NCBI GenBank assembly: GCA_903889605.1
Contig: CAISYK010001189.1
Location: forward strand, 1-7,714
Length of the DNA: 7,714 nucleotides
Source of the DNA: an uncultured Bacteroidota bacterium
GTDB lineage: Bacteria > Bacteroidota > Bacteroidia > 2-12-FULL-35-15
Direction: 5' to 3'
The notes under the pieces were generated by a model. The model had not been told where the DNA came from and ran no database searches. It saw only the letters and a list, made by a program, of their open reading frames with translations. Every line of letters starts with the position of its first letter. Within the stretch, counting starts at the first letter, position 1. A program made the position numbers and the translations under genes. This document shows, piece after piece, positions 1 to 7,367 of this stretch.

Positions 1-2586
1 ATCTCCATTTAATCCTTTCAATTTAAGGTTATACCATGAAATGTTTTCGCCATGAATTTTAACTGCTTGAATAAATACTGCCGGAGGTTCAGTGTATTTA
101 AGGATACTGCTGTAATCAAACCTCACGAGCTTCTCACTTGTCCCTGCCCATATAATTCCTTTTTTATCTAAATATAATGCCCCTGTATTAAGATCTTTTA
201 TAGGATAACCAGTTTTATTATTAAAGTTTTCAAATTCAGGTTCATGGGTTCCGGAATTCAAGGAATTTAGTTTCAGCCCTGACAAACCTATGTTAGTGCC
301 CATCCAAATCATATTGTTAAGAGTATCCTCAACAATATCATACACATTATTGTCAGCCAACCCTTGGGCAGAAGTATAATTTGTGAAAACAGAAGCCGCT
401 TTTGGGAGGCAAGCAGCGACTTCTATTTTGGGGCTGTATCTGCATACGCCTCCGCCTGCTGTTCCAAACCAAAGAGAGCCTGCTTTATCTTCCATGATGC
501 TGTAAATGGTATTATTTGAAAGACCTTGAACCTTAGAATAATTAGTAAATGTTTTAACAAGTTTTCCATTTATTTTTTTCAAGTCGAGCTGTGTTTTCAG
601 GGCAATAACATCACCGCTTTCAACTGCATCAACGCGGTTTCCATCATATTTACTAACGCCGTATCCATTTGTTCCAAACCACATATTTCCAACTTCATCT
701 TCAATTATGCATTTAACTATATTACCTGCCAACCCTTGAGCGTTACTATAATTTGTAAAAGTTTTAACAAATTTCCCATCTAATTTTTTTAAACCTTTAA
801 GGTTTTTTGGAAAAATGGTTTCTCCTTTTTCAATTGCTTCAACCCGGTTACCATCGTATTTACTGACGCCTCCGCCATAAGTTCCGAACCAAATATTCCC
901 TATTTTATCTTCAGCAATGCTCAAAACAGTATTGTGAGGAAGCCCCTGCGCCATAGTATAATCAGTGAATGATTTACCATCAAATTTGGTGACTCCCATA
1001 GTACTGCCGAACCAGATGTTACCCATTTTATCTACCACTGCACATCTTAAATTAGGCATATAAATCCCGCTGCCAAAATTAGTAAATGATTTTCTGTCAA
1101 ATCTGCATACAGTACTGCCGCCAACAAACCAAAGATTTCCTTTATTATCTTCAGTAATGCCCCAAATCATATTAGTTTCCAACCCCTGTTCATTTGTATA
1201 ACTTGTAACGGATTTGCCGCCATATTTACTCAGTCCGCTGCCGGCTGTTCCAATCCATAGATTTCCAGTTTTATCTTCAGTAATACTTCTAATATTTTTA
1301 TTTGAAACCCCTTGTGCGGTAGAAAAATTCGTAAATATGTCAGCCCCATCAGGATGTTTTACTTTTGGGTTGTATCTGCTGACACCACCGGCAGTTCCAA
1401 ACCAAATATTCCCAGTTTTATCTTCCGTAATGCAGTAAACATTTTCATACATATCTCCAGGTGCTATTTTGTAATTGGAGAAGGCTGAAATGACTTCATG
1501 AGCAGACTTTTTTTCAGGATGTAATTTCACAGTTGGATCGTACTTACTTATTCCGCCATGCATAGTCCCTAACCAAATATTTCCGGTTTTGTCTTCTAAG
1601 ATGCATTTAATATAATTATTACTAAGCCCTTGGTCGGTAGTGTAATTTGTAAATAAAGCCCCAACTGACCTCCCTGAAAGGGAAGAACTATTACCCGCAA
1701 AAACGCTTGACTTGTTTTGTACCCCAGATTCCGTAACTGTGGGAGAGGCAGGGAGGATTTCCTGATTATATATGCTTAATCCTTTCTCTGTTCCGAACCA
1801 AATATTCCCTTTTGTATCGATAAGGCTGCATATTACAGCATTATATATTAATCCCTCATTAGTATTGAAATTTGTGAAAAGGTAAGGCTTTCCCGACCGA
1901 ATTGATGCAGGTGTAAAACGACTTATTCCATCTATAGTAGAGAACCATAGATTCCCATTTTTTTCTTCAGCGATACTGTAAACTCTATTGTTTACAAGAC
2001 CTTGCTCAGTAGTAAAATTTGTAAAACATTTTCCATCGTATTTACTTACACCGCCGCCATTAGTTCCGAACCACATATTCCCATTTTTATCTTCAGTAAT
2101 ACACAAAACAGTATTATTTGCCAAACCCTGATTTGCAGTATAATTAGTAAATGATTTTCCATCGTATCTACTAGCACCTCCGCCTTGTGTTCCAAACCAC
2201 ATATTCCCGCATCTATCTTTATAGCCGCAGCAAATTGAGCTTAAAGCCAAACCTTGTTCTGTATTAAAGTTTTGCATAAAAGTATAGCCTCCAGCTTCCC
2301 CACCATTAAGTGGAGCGGCCCTCAGCGGAGGACATTTTTTTATTTTATTTCCATCCTTAGTTCTGACAATATATGTGATGCTGTCTTTAGCAGGGATTAT
2401 AATTGTAATAGGCTTTGGACAAGTGTCGGATATTATCACTATAGGTGCAGATTCAACAATGGTAATCGGCTGTTTAAAAGAAAAATCATTTTTTTGCTCA
2501 TGGAGCTTATGATCTTTTCCGCAGGAAAATAAAAAGGAATTTAAGATTAATAGAATAATGGAAATCGGGTAAATATTAGTTTTCAT
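1..2586 (-). CDS. Double-propeller sensor lipoprotein, probably SpoIIE phosphatase type (3' part beyond window)
   Basis: Reading the minus strand from ATG 2586-2584, I find 862 codons with no stop up to the window edge, and an in-frame TAA directly before the ATG. The N-terminus is a lipoprotein-type signal: a hydrophobic stretch, then Leu-Phe-Ser-Cys with Cys22. From Trp130 to Trp813 there are 14 Reg_prop motifs of the form D-x-x-G-N-[ILM]-W-F-G-T, enough for two seven-bladed propellers; blades 8 (WFVGGS) and 13 (NNMIWMGT) are degenerate. Residues line up with the complete downstream-numbered paralogue at 2623-6672 along the whole visible length (first blade Trp is residue 130 in both). I therefore infer the missing C-terminus carries a Y_Y_Y domain, membrane helix, coiled coil and SpoIIE phosphatase; a histidine kinase output cannot be excluded. 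The start lies 36 bp after the paralogue's stop codon, so the two are probably co-transcribed. No Shine-Dalgarno is visible, as is usual in Bacteroidota. Confidence 0.88.
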   Translation of the reverse strand, partial: MKTNIYPISIILLILNSFLFSCGKDHKLHEQKNDFSFKQPITIVESAPIVIISDTCPKPITIIIPAKDSITYIVRTKDGNKIKKCPPLRAAPLNGGEAGGYTFMQNFNTEQGLALSSICCGYKDRCGNMWFGTQGGGASRYDGKSFTNYTANQGLANNTVLCITEDKNGNMWFGTNGGGVSKYDGKCFTNFTTEQGLVNNRVYSIAEEKNGNLWFSTIDGISRFTPASIRSGKPYLFTNFNTNEGLIYNAVICSLIDTKGNIWFGTEKGLSIYNQEILPASPTVTESGVQNKSSVFAGNSSSLSGRSVGALFTNYTTDQGLSNNYIKCILEDKTGNIWLGTMHGGISKYDPTVKLHPEKKSAHEVISAFSNYKIAPGDMYENVYCITEDKTGNIWFGTAGGVSRYNPKVKHPDGADIFTNFSTAQGVSNKNIRSITEDKTGNLWIGTAGSGLSKYGGKSVTSYTNEQGLETNMIWGITEDNKGNLWFVGGSTVCRFDRKSFTNFGSGIYMPNLRCAVVDKMGNIWFGSTMGVTKFDGKSFTDYTMAQGLPHNTVLSIAEDKIGNIWFGTYGGGVSKYDGNRVEAIEKGETIFPKNLKGLKKLDGKFVKTFTNYSNAQGLAGNIVKCIIEDEVGNMWFGTNGYGVSKYDGNRVDAVESGDVIALKTQLDLKKINGKLVKTFTNYSKVQGLSNNTIYSIMEDKAGSLWFGTAGGGVCRYSPKIEVAACLPKAASVFTNYTSAQGLADNNVYDIVEDTLNNMIWMGTNIGLSGLKLNSLNSGTHEPEFENFNNKTGYPIKDLNTGALYLDKKGIIWAGTSEKLVRFDYSSILKYTEPPAVFIQAVKIHGENISWYNLKLKGLNGD
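538..581. repeat. 44-bp exact direct repeat, copy 1 (partner at 4663-4706)
   Basis: Bases 538-581 and 4663-4706 are identical over 44 bp by direct reading, including a T7 run. In both paralogues the stretch encodes the end of the long inter-blade linker, Ile-Asn-Gly-Lys-Leu-Val-Lys-Thr-Phe-Thr-Asn-Tyr, between blades 11 and 12. Flanking codons differ more, so this is a possible trace of gene conversion or of a recently shared module. Confidence 0.8.
1657..1770 (-). other. Ser-rich in-frame linker with 8-bp inverted ends
   Basis: Between blades 4 and 5 of the left paralogue lies an unusual in-frame stretch encoding a Ser/Pro/Thr/Val-rich, probably disordered linker. It contains an inverted 8-mer pair: CCTCCCTG at 1669-1676 and CAGGGAGG at 1749-1756. 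By eye it is richer in G+C than the AT-rich blades around it. The equivalent site of the other paralogue carries an unrelated linker. It could be a small inserted element that stayed in frame, but an ordinary variable linker is also possible. Confidence 0.4.
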
Positions 2587-2622
2587 TTATTTAATACGTT
2601 GTTATATCTGATGAATAAGAAA

Positions 2623-5600
2623 CTATATGCGGATACCTAATACTAAAATATCATCAGTTTGATTAATATTTCCTTTCCAATTCATAATTGTTTTATTTAG
2701 AATTTTCTTTTGTTCCAACATTTCAAGTTCACAAACAGACTGCAGCAGGTCTCTAAAAGGTTGAGAAAATACTTTTTTCTTTTCTGGTCCGCCAATCTGA
2801 TCAGCATATCCATCAGAAAATATATACAGCATATCGCCTTTTACGAGTTTGAAATTATGATTAACAAAACCTGATTCTCCATACTTTTTTATAAAGCCTA
2901 TTGAGCGTTGATTCGCTTTTATTTGAATGCATTCCCTGCCTCTGAAAATAAGTAAAGAATGATGTGCTCCTGCATATTCTAACTCAGTCATTTTTTTATC
3001 TATGGAAATAAGTGCTATATCCATTCCGTATTTTGCAGAGGCGTTTTTATTATTTTGCTTTAGAATATTTAATATTTGAGTATTTAATTCATCAAGAATT
3101 TCTGAAGGAGAATGTTTTGCGTTTACTTTAATAGAATCGTTAAGAAGATTATTCCCCAATAAGGCCATAAAAGCTCCGGCTACGCCATGTCCGGTGCAGT
3201 CAGCTGCGGCTATCCAAACTCTTTCCTTATCTTCATAAATCCAATAGAAATCACCACTGACAATATCTTTAGGTAAATAAAAGATAAAATGATTTTGAAA
3301 GTGTTTGGAAATTTCTTCTTCAGAAGGGAGTATCGCTTGTTGAATATTTTGTGCATATTCTATGCTGTCTGTGATTACAGTGTTTTTTTCTTCAACCATT
3401 TTCTTTTGCTTTTCTACAATTATGTTTTTTTCTTCCACAATATTTTTTTGCTTAACCACTTCATATGTCCTCAATCTGACAGTGTGTTCAAGTATCTCTT
3501 TTTCTCTGCGCAGAGACGCAGTACGTGCGTAGTAAAGGCTGTACAGTATGCCTAATACAGAAATTATATAAATACAATACATCCAGCCTGCACGATAAAA
3601 TGGAGGGAGAACTTTAAAAGTATAAGTAACGGGCTTGCTCCAAATACCATCAGGGTTAAGTGCCTGAAGCCTGAAGGTGTAATCTCCTTCATGAATATTA
3701 CCAAATGCTGCGGTTGTTTTATTCGTTAGAGGGCTCCATTCATTATCATAACCATCAAGTATATATTTATAACGTACCATAAGAGGTCTTGCCGGTTCAA
3801 CGGCAGCAAAATCAAAAGTTACATTGTTGTGTTTATACGGCAATACAAGATTTTCCGGCAAAGGATAAAAAGGAGTAATATCATCAAATTTTATATCTGA
3901 AAATTTCCCTGCCATTATTTCGCGCTGAGCATCAGTTAATGCTCTTCCGAAGGTAGCAATCTCTTCAATAATATTTGGAGATACTGATAAGGAATTCACA
4001 GCTGAATATAATGAGTCTTTCAAACAGGAGCCATTATTAATCTGGGAATTATTATTGCCGCTCTCAGATTTACTCAGTTCACTTTTCTTTTTCAAAACTT
4101 CCTTATCCAGGTTTTCAGCAAGATTATTCCAGCAAATATTTTCATTATTGATTTTAATGCTTTGAATAACAACTTTAGGAGGATGCATGCTTTTATTTAA
4201 TCCTTTATAATCAAACCTTACCAACTTATCACCAGTACCAGCCCAAATTATTCCTTTACTATCAATAAATAAAGCATTGGAATTTAAATCTTTAATTGGA
4301 TAGCCCGTATTAATGTTGAAATTTTCGAATTCGGCTGCGCCTTTTTCAAATGAAATAGAGTTTAGTTTTAAACCAGATAATCCTAAATTTGTTCCGAACC
4401 ATATCATATTGCTGAGCGGATCTTCAGCAACAGCGTATACTACATCGTCAGCAAGTCCTTGGGCAGTGGTGAAATTAGTAAAAAGAGCCGGCTCTCCATC
4501 TTTCTTCCCTGTATTCTCGAGTGCTGAGTTCACTTCTCCTGTTGAAGGATGTTTACGGCGGATGCAGCTTACGCCGCCGCCGGAAGTTGCAAACCAAATA
4601 TTTCCGAATTTATCTTCAATGATACTAAAAACAGTATTATTTGCAAGTCCTTGGTCAGTTGTATAATTAGTAAATGTTTTAACAAGTTTTCCATTTATTT
4701 TTTTCAGGTCTTGTTGTTCCTGCTGAGAAACTTTTTCTCCATTTTCAATTGCATCAACTCGATTTCCATCATATCTGCTTACACCGCCCCCTTCGGTGCC
4801 GAACCATAAATTCCCTTTTTTATCATCGGTGATACACAAAATCTTATTAAATGCCAGTCCTTGATCAGTTGAAAAATTGGTAAAGGATTTAACAAGTTTC
4901 CCATTTATTTTTTTTAGGTCTTTTTGTGTTTTCAGAGCAATTGTATCACCTTTTTCAATTGCTTCAATGCGGCTTCCATCATATTTACTCACCCCGCCGT
5001 GTGAAGTGCCTAACCAAATATTACCAATTTTATCTTTAAAAACAGCTGAAACGCCGTTATCAGCTAAACCTTGAATAGTGGTAAAATTGGTAAATGAAGA
5101 GTTGCCAAATTTGTCGGGCAAGGCGTAACGACTTACACCGCCTGATTCGGATCCAAACCAAAGGCTTCCATTATTATCCGAAGTGCCGCAAAAAACAGCA
5201 TCACCAGCAAGTCCCTGAGAGGTTTTAAAATTAGTAAAGCATTTACCATTGTATCGGCTCAAACCGCCTTCATAAGTTCCGAACCAAAGGTTTCCGGATT
5301 TATCTTCTGTGATACCAAAGACTTTATTTTCTCCCAGGCCCTGGCCTTTGGTAAAATCAGTAAAGGCTTTTCCATCATACCGGCTTATTCCGCCCCCATA
5401 CGTTCCGAACCAAAGATTTCCGGTTTCATCTTCTGTGATACTCCAAACTGTATTATTTGTCAGCCCCTGAGCAGTTGTAAAATTGGTAAAGAAGGATTTC
5501 CCATTTTTGTCTGGACAGGAATATCGGCTTATTCCGCCTCCATTTGTGCCGAACCAAATATTTCCGGTTTTATCCTCGGTAATGCATAAAACATTATTAT

Positions 5601-6672
5601 TCACCAAACCTTGAGCTGTAGTAATATTGGTAAAAGAAGAGTTTCTACTTTTGTTTTGAGGGTTATATCTGCTGACTCCCATTCGGCCGGTTCCGAACCA
5701 AATATTTCCTTTTTTGTCTTCAAGCATTGAAACAACAGCATTATTAATCAGGCCATCTTTTTCTGTAAAATTTGTAAAGGATTTAACAAGTTTTCCATTT
5801 ATTTTTCTAATGTCTTGCTGAGTTTGCTGTGCATTTTTATCACCTCCTTCAATTGCGTCAACCCGATTCCCATCATACTTAGAAATGCCTTCATCAGTAC
5901 CGAACCAGAGGTTTCCGCACTTGTCTTCAATTATTGCCCTGACATTATTATTGCTCAAGCCTTCTTTTTCGGTAAAATTTTTAAAGACATTACCATCAAA
6001 GCTGCTGACTCCAAAACCATGAGTGCCGAACCAAAGCTTTCCGGTTTTATCAATAGTACTGCACAAAATATTATTACTCGCCAGCCCTTGTAATTTGGTG
6101 AAATTAGTAAATGATCTGCCATCATATCTGCTTACCCCGCCTCCATAGGTGGAGAACCAAAGATTCCCGCATTTATCTTCCAAGATACTCAAAACACTAA
6201 TGCTTGCCAGTCCTTGTGCAGTGTTGAAATTTGCAAAGGATTTGCCGTCATACCGGCTTACTCCCCCCCCCTGTGTCCCAAACCATAGATTACCAGATTT
6301 ATCTTTAAAACCGCAGGTAACACTGCTTAATGCCAAACCCTGCTCGGTGTTGTAATTCGGCATATAGGTAAATCCTCCTGCTTCACCGGCAGTAAGCGGA
6401 GTTGATTCAGGCGGGTAATGTTTGAAAGTTTTAGGCCCTTTTTTAGTTTGAAATATATAACTAACAACATTTTTTTCTGGCACCTCATAAAAATTAGGTT
6501 TAGGACATGTATCGGAAAGAATAAGAATTGGACAAGATCCAATAATTGAAATTGGCGGTTTGAAGGAAATTTGTTTTTTTTGCACTTGATGTTTTTGTTT
6601 TTTTTCGCAGGAAAAAAAACTGAACGCAATTGCAAAGAGAATTAAATAAGTCTTAAAAAAATATGTTTTCAT
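2623..6672 (-). CDS. Lipoprotein-type two-propeller sensor with SpoIIE/PP2C serine phosphatase output
   Basis: This is a complete 1349-residue sensor. Residues 1-22 form a signal peptide ending in Phe-Phe-Ser-Cys (Cys22), a relaxed lipobox. Residues ~110-820 hold 14 Reg_prop repeats (first Trp130, last Trp810), probably two seven-bladed periplasmic propellers. Residues ~945-1025 form a Y_Y_Y domain (YKYILDGYDNEWSPL). One membrane helix spans ~1030-1049, followed by a Lys/Glu-rich coiled coil at ~1050-1110 and a SpoIIE (RsbU-like PP2C) domain to the end. All expected metal-binding acidic positions are seen: SGDFY (Asp1141), DCTGHG (Asp1158), DGYAD (Asp1287, Asp1291) and TDDIL (Asp1340, Asp1341), so it should be active. 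Family members dephosphorylate STAS-domain anti-anti-sigma factors; no partner is in this window. The ORF extends to an ATG at 6726, but I chose 6672 because the signal peptide begins there and the longer form overlaps the upstream gene. The output domain is phosphatase rather than the commoner hybrid histidine kinase. Confidence 0.94.
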   Translation of the reverse strand: MKTYFFKTYLILFAIAFSFFSCEKKQKHQVQKKQISFKPPISIIGSCPILILSDTCPKPNFYEVPEKNVVSYIFQTKKGPKTFKHYPPESTPLTAGEAGGFTYMPNYNTEQGLALSSVTCGFKDKSGNLWFGTQGGGVSRYDGKSFANFNTAQGLASISVLSILEDKCGNLWFSTYGGGVSRYDGRSFTNFTKLQGLASNNILCSTIDKTGKLWFGTHGFGVSSFDGNVFKNFTEKEGLSNNNVRAIIEDKCGNLWFGTDEGISKYDGNRVDAIEGGDKNAQQTQQDIRKINGKLVKSFTNFTEKDGLINNAVVSMLEDKKGNIWFGTGRMGVSRYNPQNKSRNSSFTNITTAQGLVNNNVLCITEDKTGNIWFGTNGGGISRYSCPDKNGKSFFTNFTTAQGLTNNTVWSITEDETGNLWFGTYGGGISRYDGKAFTDFTKGQGLGENKVFGITEDKSGNLWFGTYEGGLSRYNGKCFTNFKTSQGLAGDAVFCGTSDNNGSLWFGSESGGVSRYALPDKFGNSSFTNFTTIQGLADNGVSAVFKDKIGNIWLGTSHGGVSKYDGSRIEAIEKGDTIALKTQKDLKKINGKLVKSFTNFSTDQGLAFNKILCITDDKKGNLWFGTEGGGVSRYDGNRVDAIENGEKVSQQEQQDLKKINGKLVKTFTNYTTDQGLANNTVFSIIEDKFGNIWFATSGGGVSCIRRKHPSTGEVNSALENTGKKDGEPALFTNFTTAQGLADDVVYAVAEDPLSNMIWFGTNLGLSGLKLNSISFEKGAAEFENFNINTGYPIKDLNSNALFIDSKGIIWAGTGDKLVRFDYKGLNKSMHPPKVVIQSIKINNENICWNNLAENLDKEVLKKKSELSKSESGNNNSQINNGSCLKDSLYSAVNSLSVSPNIIEEIATFGRALTDAQREIMAGKFSDIKFDDITPFYPLPENLVLPYKHNNVTFDFAAVEPARPLMVRYKYILDGYDNEWSPLTNKTTAAFGNIHEGDYTFRLQALNPDGIWSKPVTYTFKVLPPFYRAGWMYCIYIISVLGILYSLYYARTASLRREKEILEHTVRLRTYEVVKQKNIVEEKNIIVEKQKKMVEEKNTVITDSIEYAQNIQQAILPSEEEISKHFQNHFIFYLPKDIVSGDFYWIYEDKERVWIAAADCTGHGVAGAFMALLGNNLLNDSIKVNAKHSPSEILDELNTQILNILKQNNKNASAKYGMDIALISIDKKMTELEYAGAHHSLLIFRGRECIQIKANQRSIGFIKKYGESGFVNHNFKLVKGDMLYIFSDGYADQIGGPEKKKVFSQPFRDLLQSVCELEMLEQKKILNKTIMNWKGNINQTDDILVLGIRI
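4663..4706. repeat. 44-bp exact direct repeat, copy 2 (partner at 538-581)
   Basis: This is the second copy of the identical 44-bp stretch, at the matching blade 11-12 linker of the complete sensor gene. The two copies are 4125 bp apart in direct orientation, so recombination between them would excise one sensor-gene length. Confidence 0.8.
6263..6271 (-). repeat. G9 homopolymer in coding strand
   Basis: Nine consecutive C on the plus strand give nine G in the coding strand, spanning Gln134-Gly137 of the complete sensor in its first blade. The left paralogue encodes the same Gln-Gly-Gly-Gly with mixed glycine codons and has no such run. A run this long is a plausible slippage site. Here the gene is in frame. 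Confidence 0.6.
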
Positions 6673-6706
6673 TTTTTTATAAATAATTTTGTTTTTTACA
6701 GGAAAT

Positions 6707-6763
6707 TTATAATCGGATGCCGACAATTAAGATATCATCAGTTTGTTTTATATTTCCTTTCCA
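6707..6763 (-). repeat. Relic 3' end of a third SpoIIE phosphatase gene
   Basis: Bases 6714-6763 align without gaps to 2630-2679, the 3' end of the complete phosphatase gene, with 42 of 50 identical by hand count, including an unbroken ATCATCAGTTTG block and the final TTTCCTTTCCA. Both encode the Thr-Asp-Asp-Ile-Leu metal-site motif and end in Gly-Ile-Arg plus a hydrophobic residue. Similarity stops at the Trp codon, where the methyltransferase sequence begins. The relic differs at 8 positions, so it looks like the tail of a separate paralogue rather than a recent copy of the neighbour. Confidence 0.8.
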
Positions 6764-7294
6764 TTCATATGTGAGATTTGGGCGGGGATTCACTTCGGGT
6801 TGTGAGTTATGTGCTGTAGATGTTGAATACAGCTTTTTATGAATTGGACACATCTTTTGATTCTTCTTATGCTCTTCGCTGTAAGGCTTGTACAACGGGA
6901 AAAACTTTGATTTTGAACTCTTGCCATACACAATTAACGTATCATGATTTCTACCGAGTTGATGTATATTTTTAGCATTTCCTCCACTACGCCATACAAT
7001 TTCATTTTTAAAGTTCGATTCGCCAAAGAGTTTATCACATATTACGCGAATATGATGTGAAATACGTGGTTCAACATGGATTATAATATTTCCGTCTTTT
7101 TTCAGAACTCGGTGGCATTCGGTAAGGCGCTCTTCCATAAAATGGGGAAAATTGGCAAACTTGTCCTGAAAATAGAAGAAATTTCTTCCAGTGTTATAAG
7201 GGGGGTCCATGTAAATTGTATCAATCGTGTTTTCTAATAGGCCTTTTAAAAGAGTTAAATTATCTCCAATAGTATATGTATTTATAGTGTTCAT
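6707..7294 (-). CDS. Truncated adenine DNA methyltransferase fused to a SpoIIE phosphatase tail (probable gene remnant)
   Basis: This is an open 195-residue ORF. Residues 1-~175 match the N-terminal part of beta-class (type III Mod-like) N6-adenine methyltransferases: an I-G-D-N-L start at 9-13, catalytic motif IV DPPYNTG at 30-36, then HRVLKKDGNIIIHVEP, a GGNAKNIHQLGRNHD segment and RPNLTYEW. Family members run to several hundred residues and carry the SAM-binding FxGxG motif and target recognition downstream; both are absent here. From Trp178 the sequence WKGNIKQTDDILIVGIRL is instead nearly the C-terminus of the SpoIIE protein encoded next door (WKGNINQTDDILVLGIRI). The product should therefore be unable to bind SAM normally, and a fusion with methyltransferase activity is unlikely. 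It is the first gene of the probable minus-strand operon, 34 bp before the complete sensor gene. A sequence chimera from assembly is an alternative explanation. Confidence 0.85.
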   Translation of the reverse strand: MNTINTYTIGDNLTLLKGLLENTIDTIYMDPPYNTGRNFFYFQDKFANFPHFMEERLTECHRVLKKDGNIIIHVEPRISHHIRVICDKLFGESNFKNEIVWRSGGNAKNIHQLGRNHDTLIVYGKSSKSKFFPLYKPYSEEHKKNQKMCPIHKKLYSTSTAHNSQPEVNPRPNLTYEWKGNIKQTDDILIVGIRL

Positions 7295-7367
7295 TCCTAT
7301 TTATTGTAGAATATGAAAGTTTAGACGGTAAAAATACTTAAGAAGAAAACAATAATATACAAATAAG
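7295..7367. promoter_or_regulatory. Divergent intergenic promoter region
   Basis: This 73-bp gap separates the methyltransferase remnant (minus) from the 66-residue gene (plus), so promoters for both should lie here or overlap the genes. On the minus strand TATTTTTA (7336-7329) resembles the Bacteroidota -7 element TAnnTTTG at 7 of 8 informative or free positions. A TTTG (7363-7360) lies 23 bp upstream, slightly farther than usual. No convincing element is seen on the plus strand. AGGA abuts the methyltransferase ATG too closely to be a standard ribosome-binding site. Confidence 0.3.

Larger units (their letters stand above)
148..2199 (-). repeat. Fourteen Reg_prop propeller repeats, left paralogue
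   Basis: These are tandem degenerate coding repeats, usually ~126-150 bp and longer where linkers intervene. Each carries on the plus strand a core resembling GTTCCGAACCAAATATTCCC, the complement of codons for G-N-[IL]-W-F-G-T. The typical unit reads Gln-Gly-Leu-x-x-Asn-x-Val ... Glu-Asp-Lys-x-Gly-Asn-x-Trp-Phe-Gly-Thr ... Ser-Lys-Tyr-Asp-Gly-Lys-Ser-Phe-Thr-Asn-Phe. Coordinates run from the last to the first conserved Trp codon. They encode beta-propeller blades and are not a CRISPR array. Confidence 0.85.
4243..6285 (-). repeat. Fourteen Reg_prop propeller repeats, complete paralogue
   Basis: This is the same repeat family as in the left paralogue, again 14 units between Trp130 and Trp810. 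Adjacent units can be about 42 codons apart (for example those around 5280 and 5410). Blades 13 (SNMIWFGT) and 14 (GIIWAGT) are the most divergent in both paralogues, so the blade order has been conserved since duplication. Confidence 0.85.

Noticed and set aside
148..6285. The regularly spaced repeats as a CRISPR array or DNA satellite
   Set aside because: Units are degenerate, keep one reading frame and encode the W-F-G-T blade motif; there are no identical repeats with unique spacers.
526..6355. Plus-strand ORFs of 65-117 codons inside the two sensor genes (for example 526-783, 1214-1438, 4313-4666, 5815-6093)
   Set aside because: They are shadows of the minus-strand repeats; their sequences resemble each other only because the blades repeat, and none shows a domain or ribosome-binding site.
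6573..6620. Runs of eight A or T just after the start of the complete sensor gene as slippage sites
   Set aside because: They are explained by Lys and Phe codons in an AT-rich signal peptide and linker; several equally long A/T runs occur across the window.
6327..6635. A 102-codon minus-strand ORF overlapping the sensor's N-terminus
   Set aside because: It is out of frame with a well-supported gene and has no recognisable family features.
6673..6726. An 18-residue N-terminal extension of the complete sensor starting at ATG 6726
   Set aside because: It would push the lipoprotein signal peptide inward and overlap the upstream ORF by 20 bp; the ATG at 6672 directly begins the signal peptide and matches the paralogue's start.
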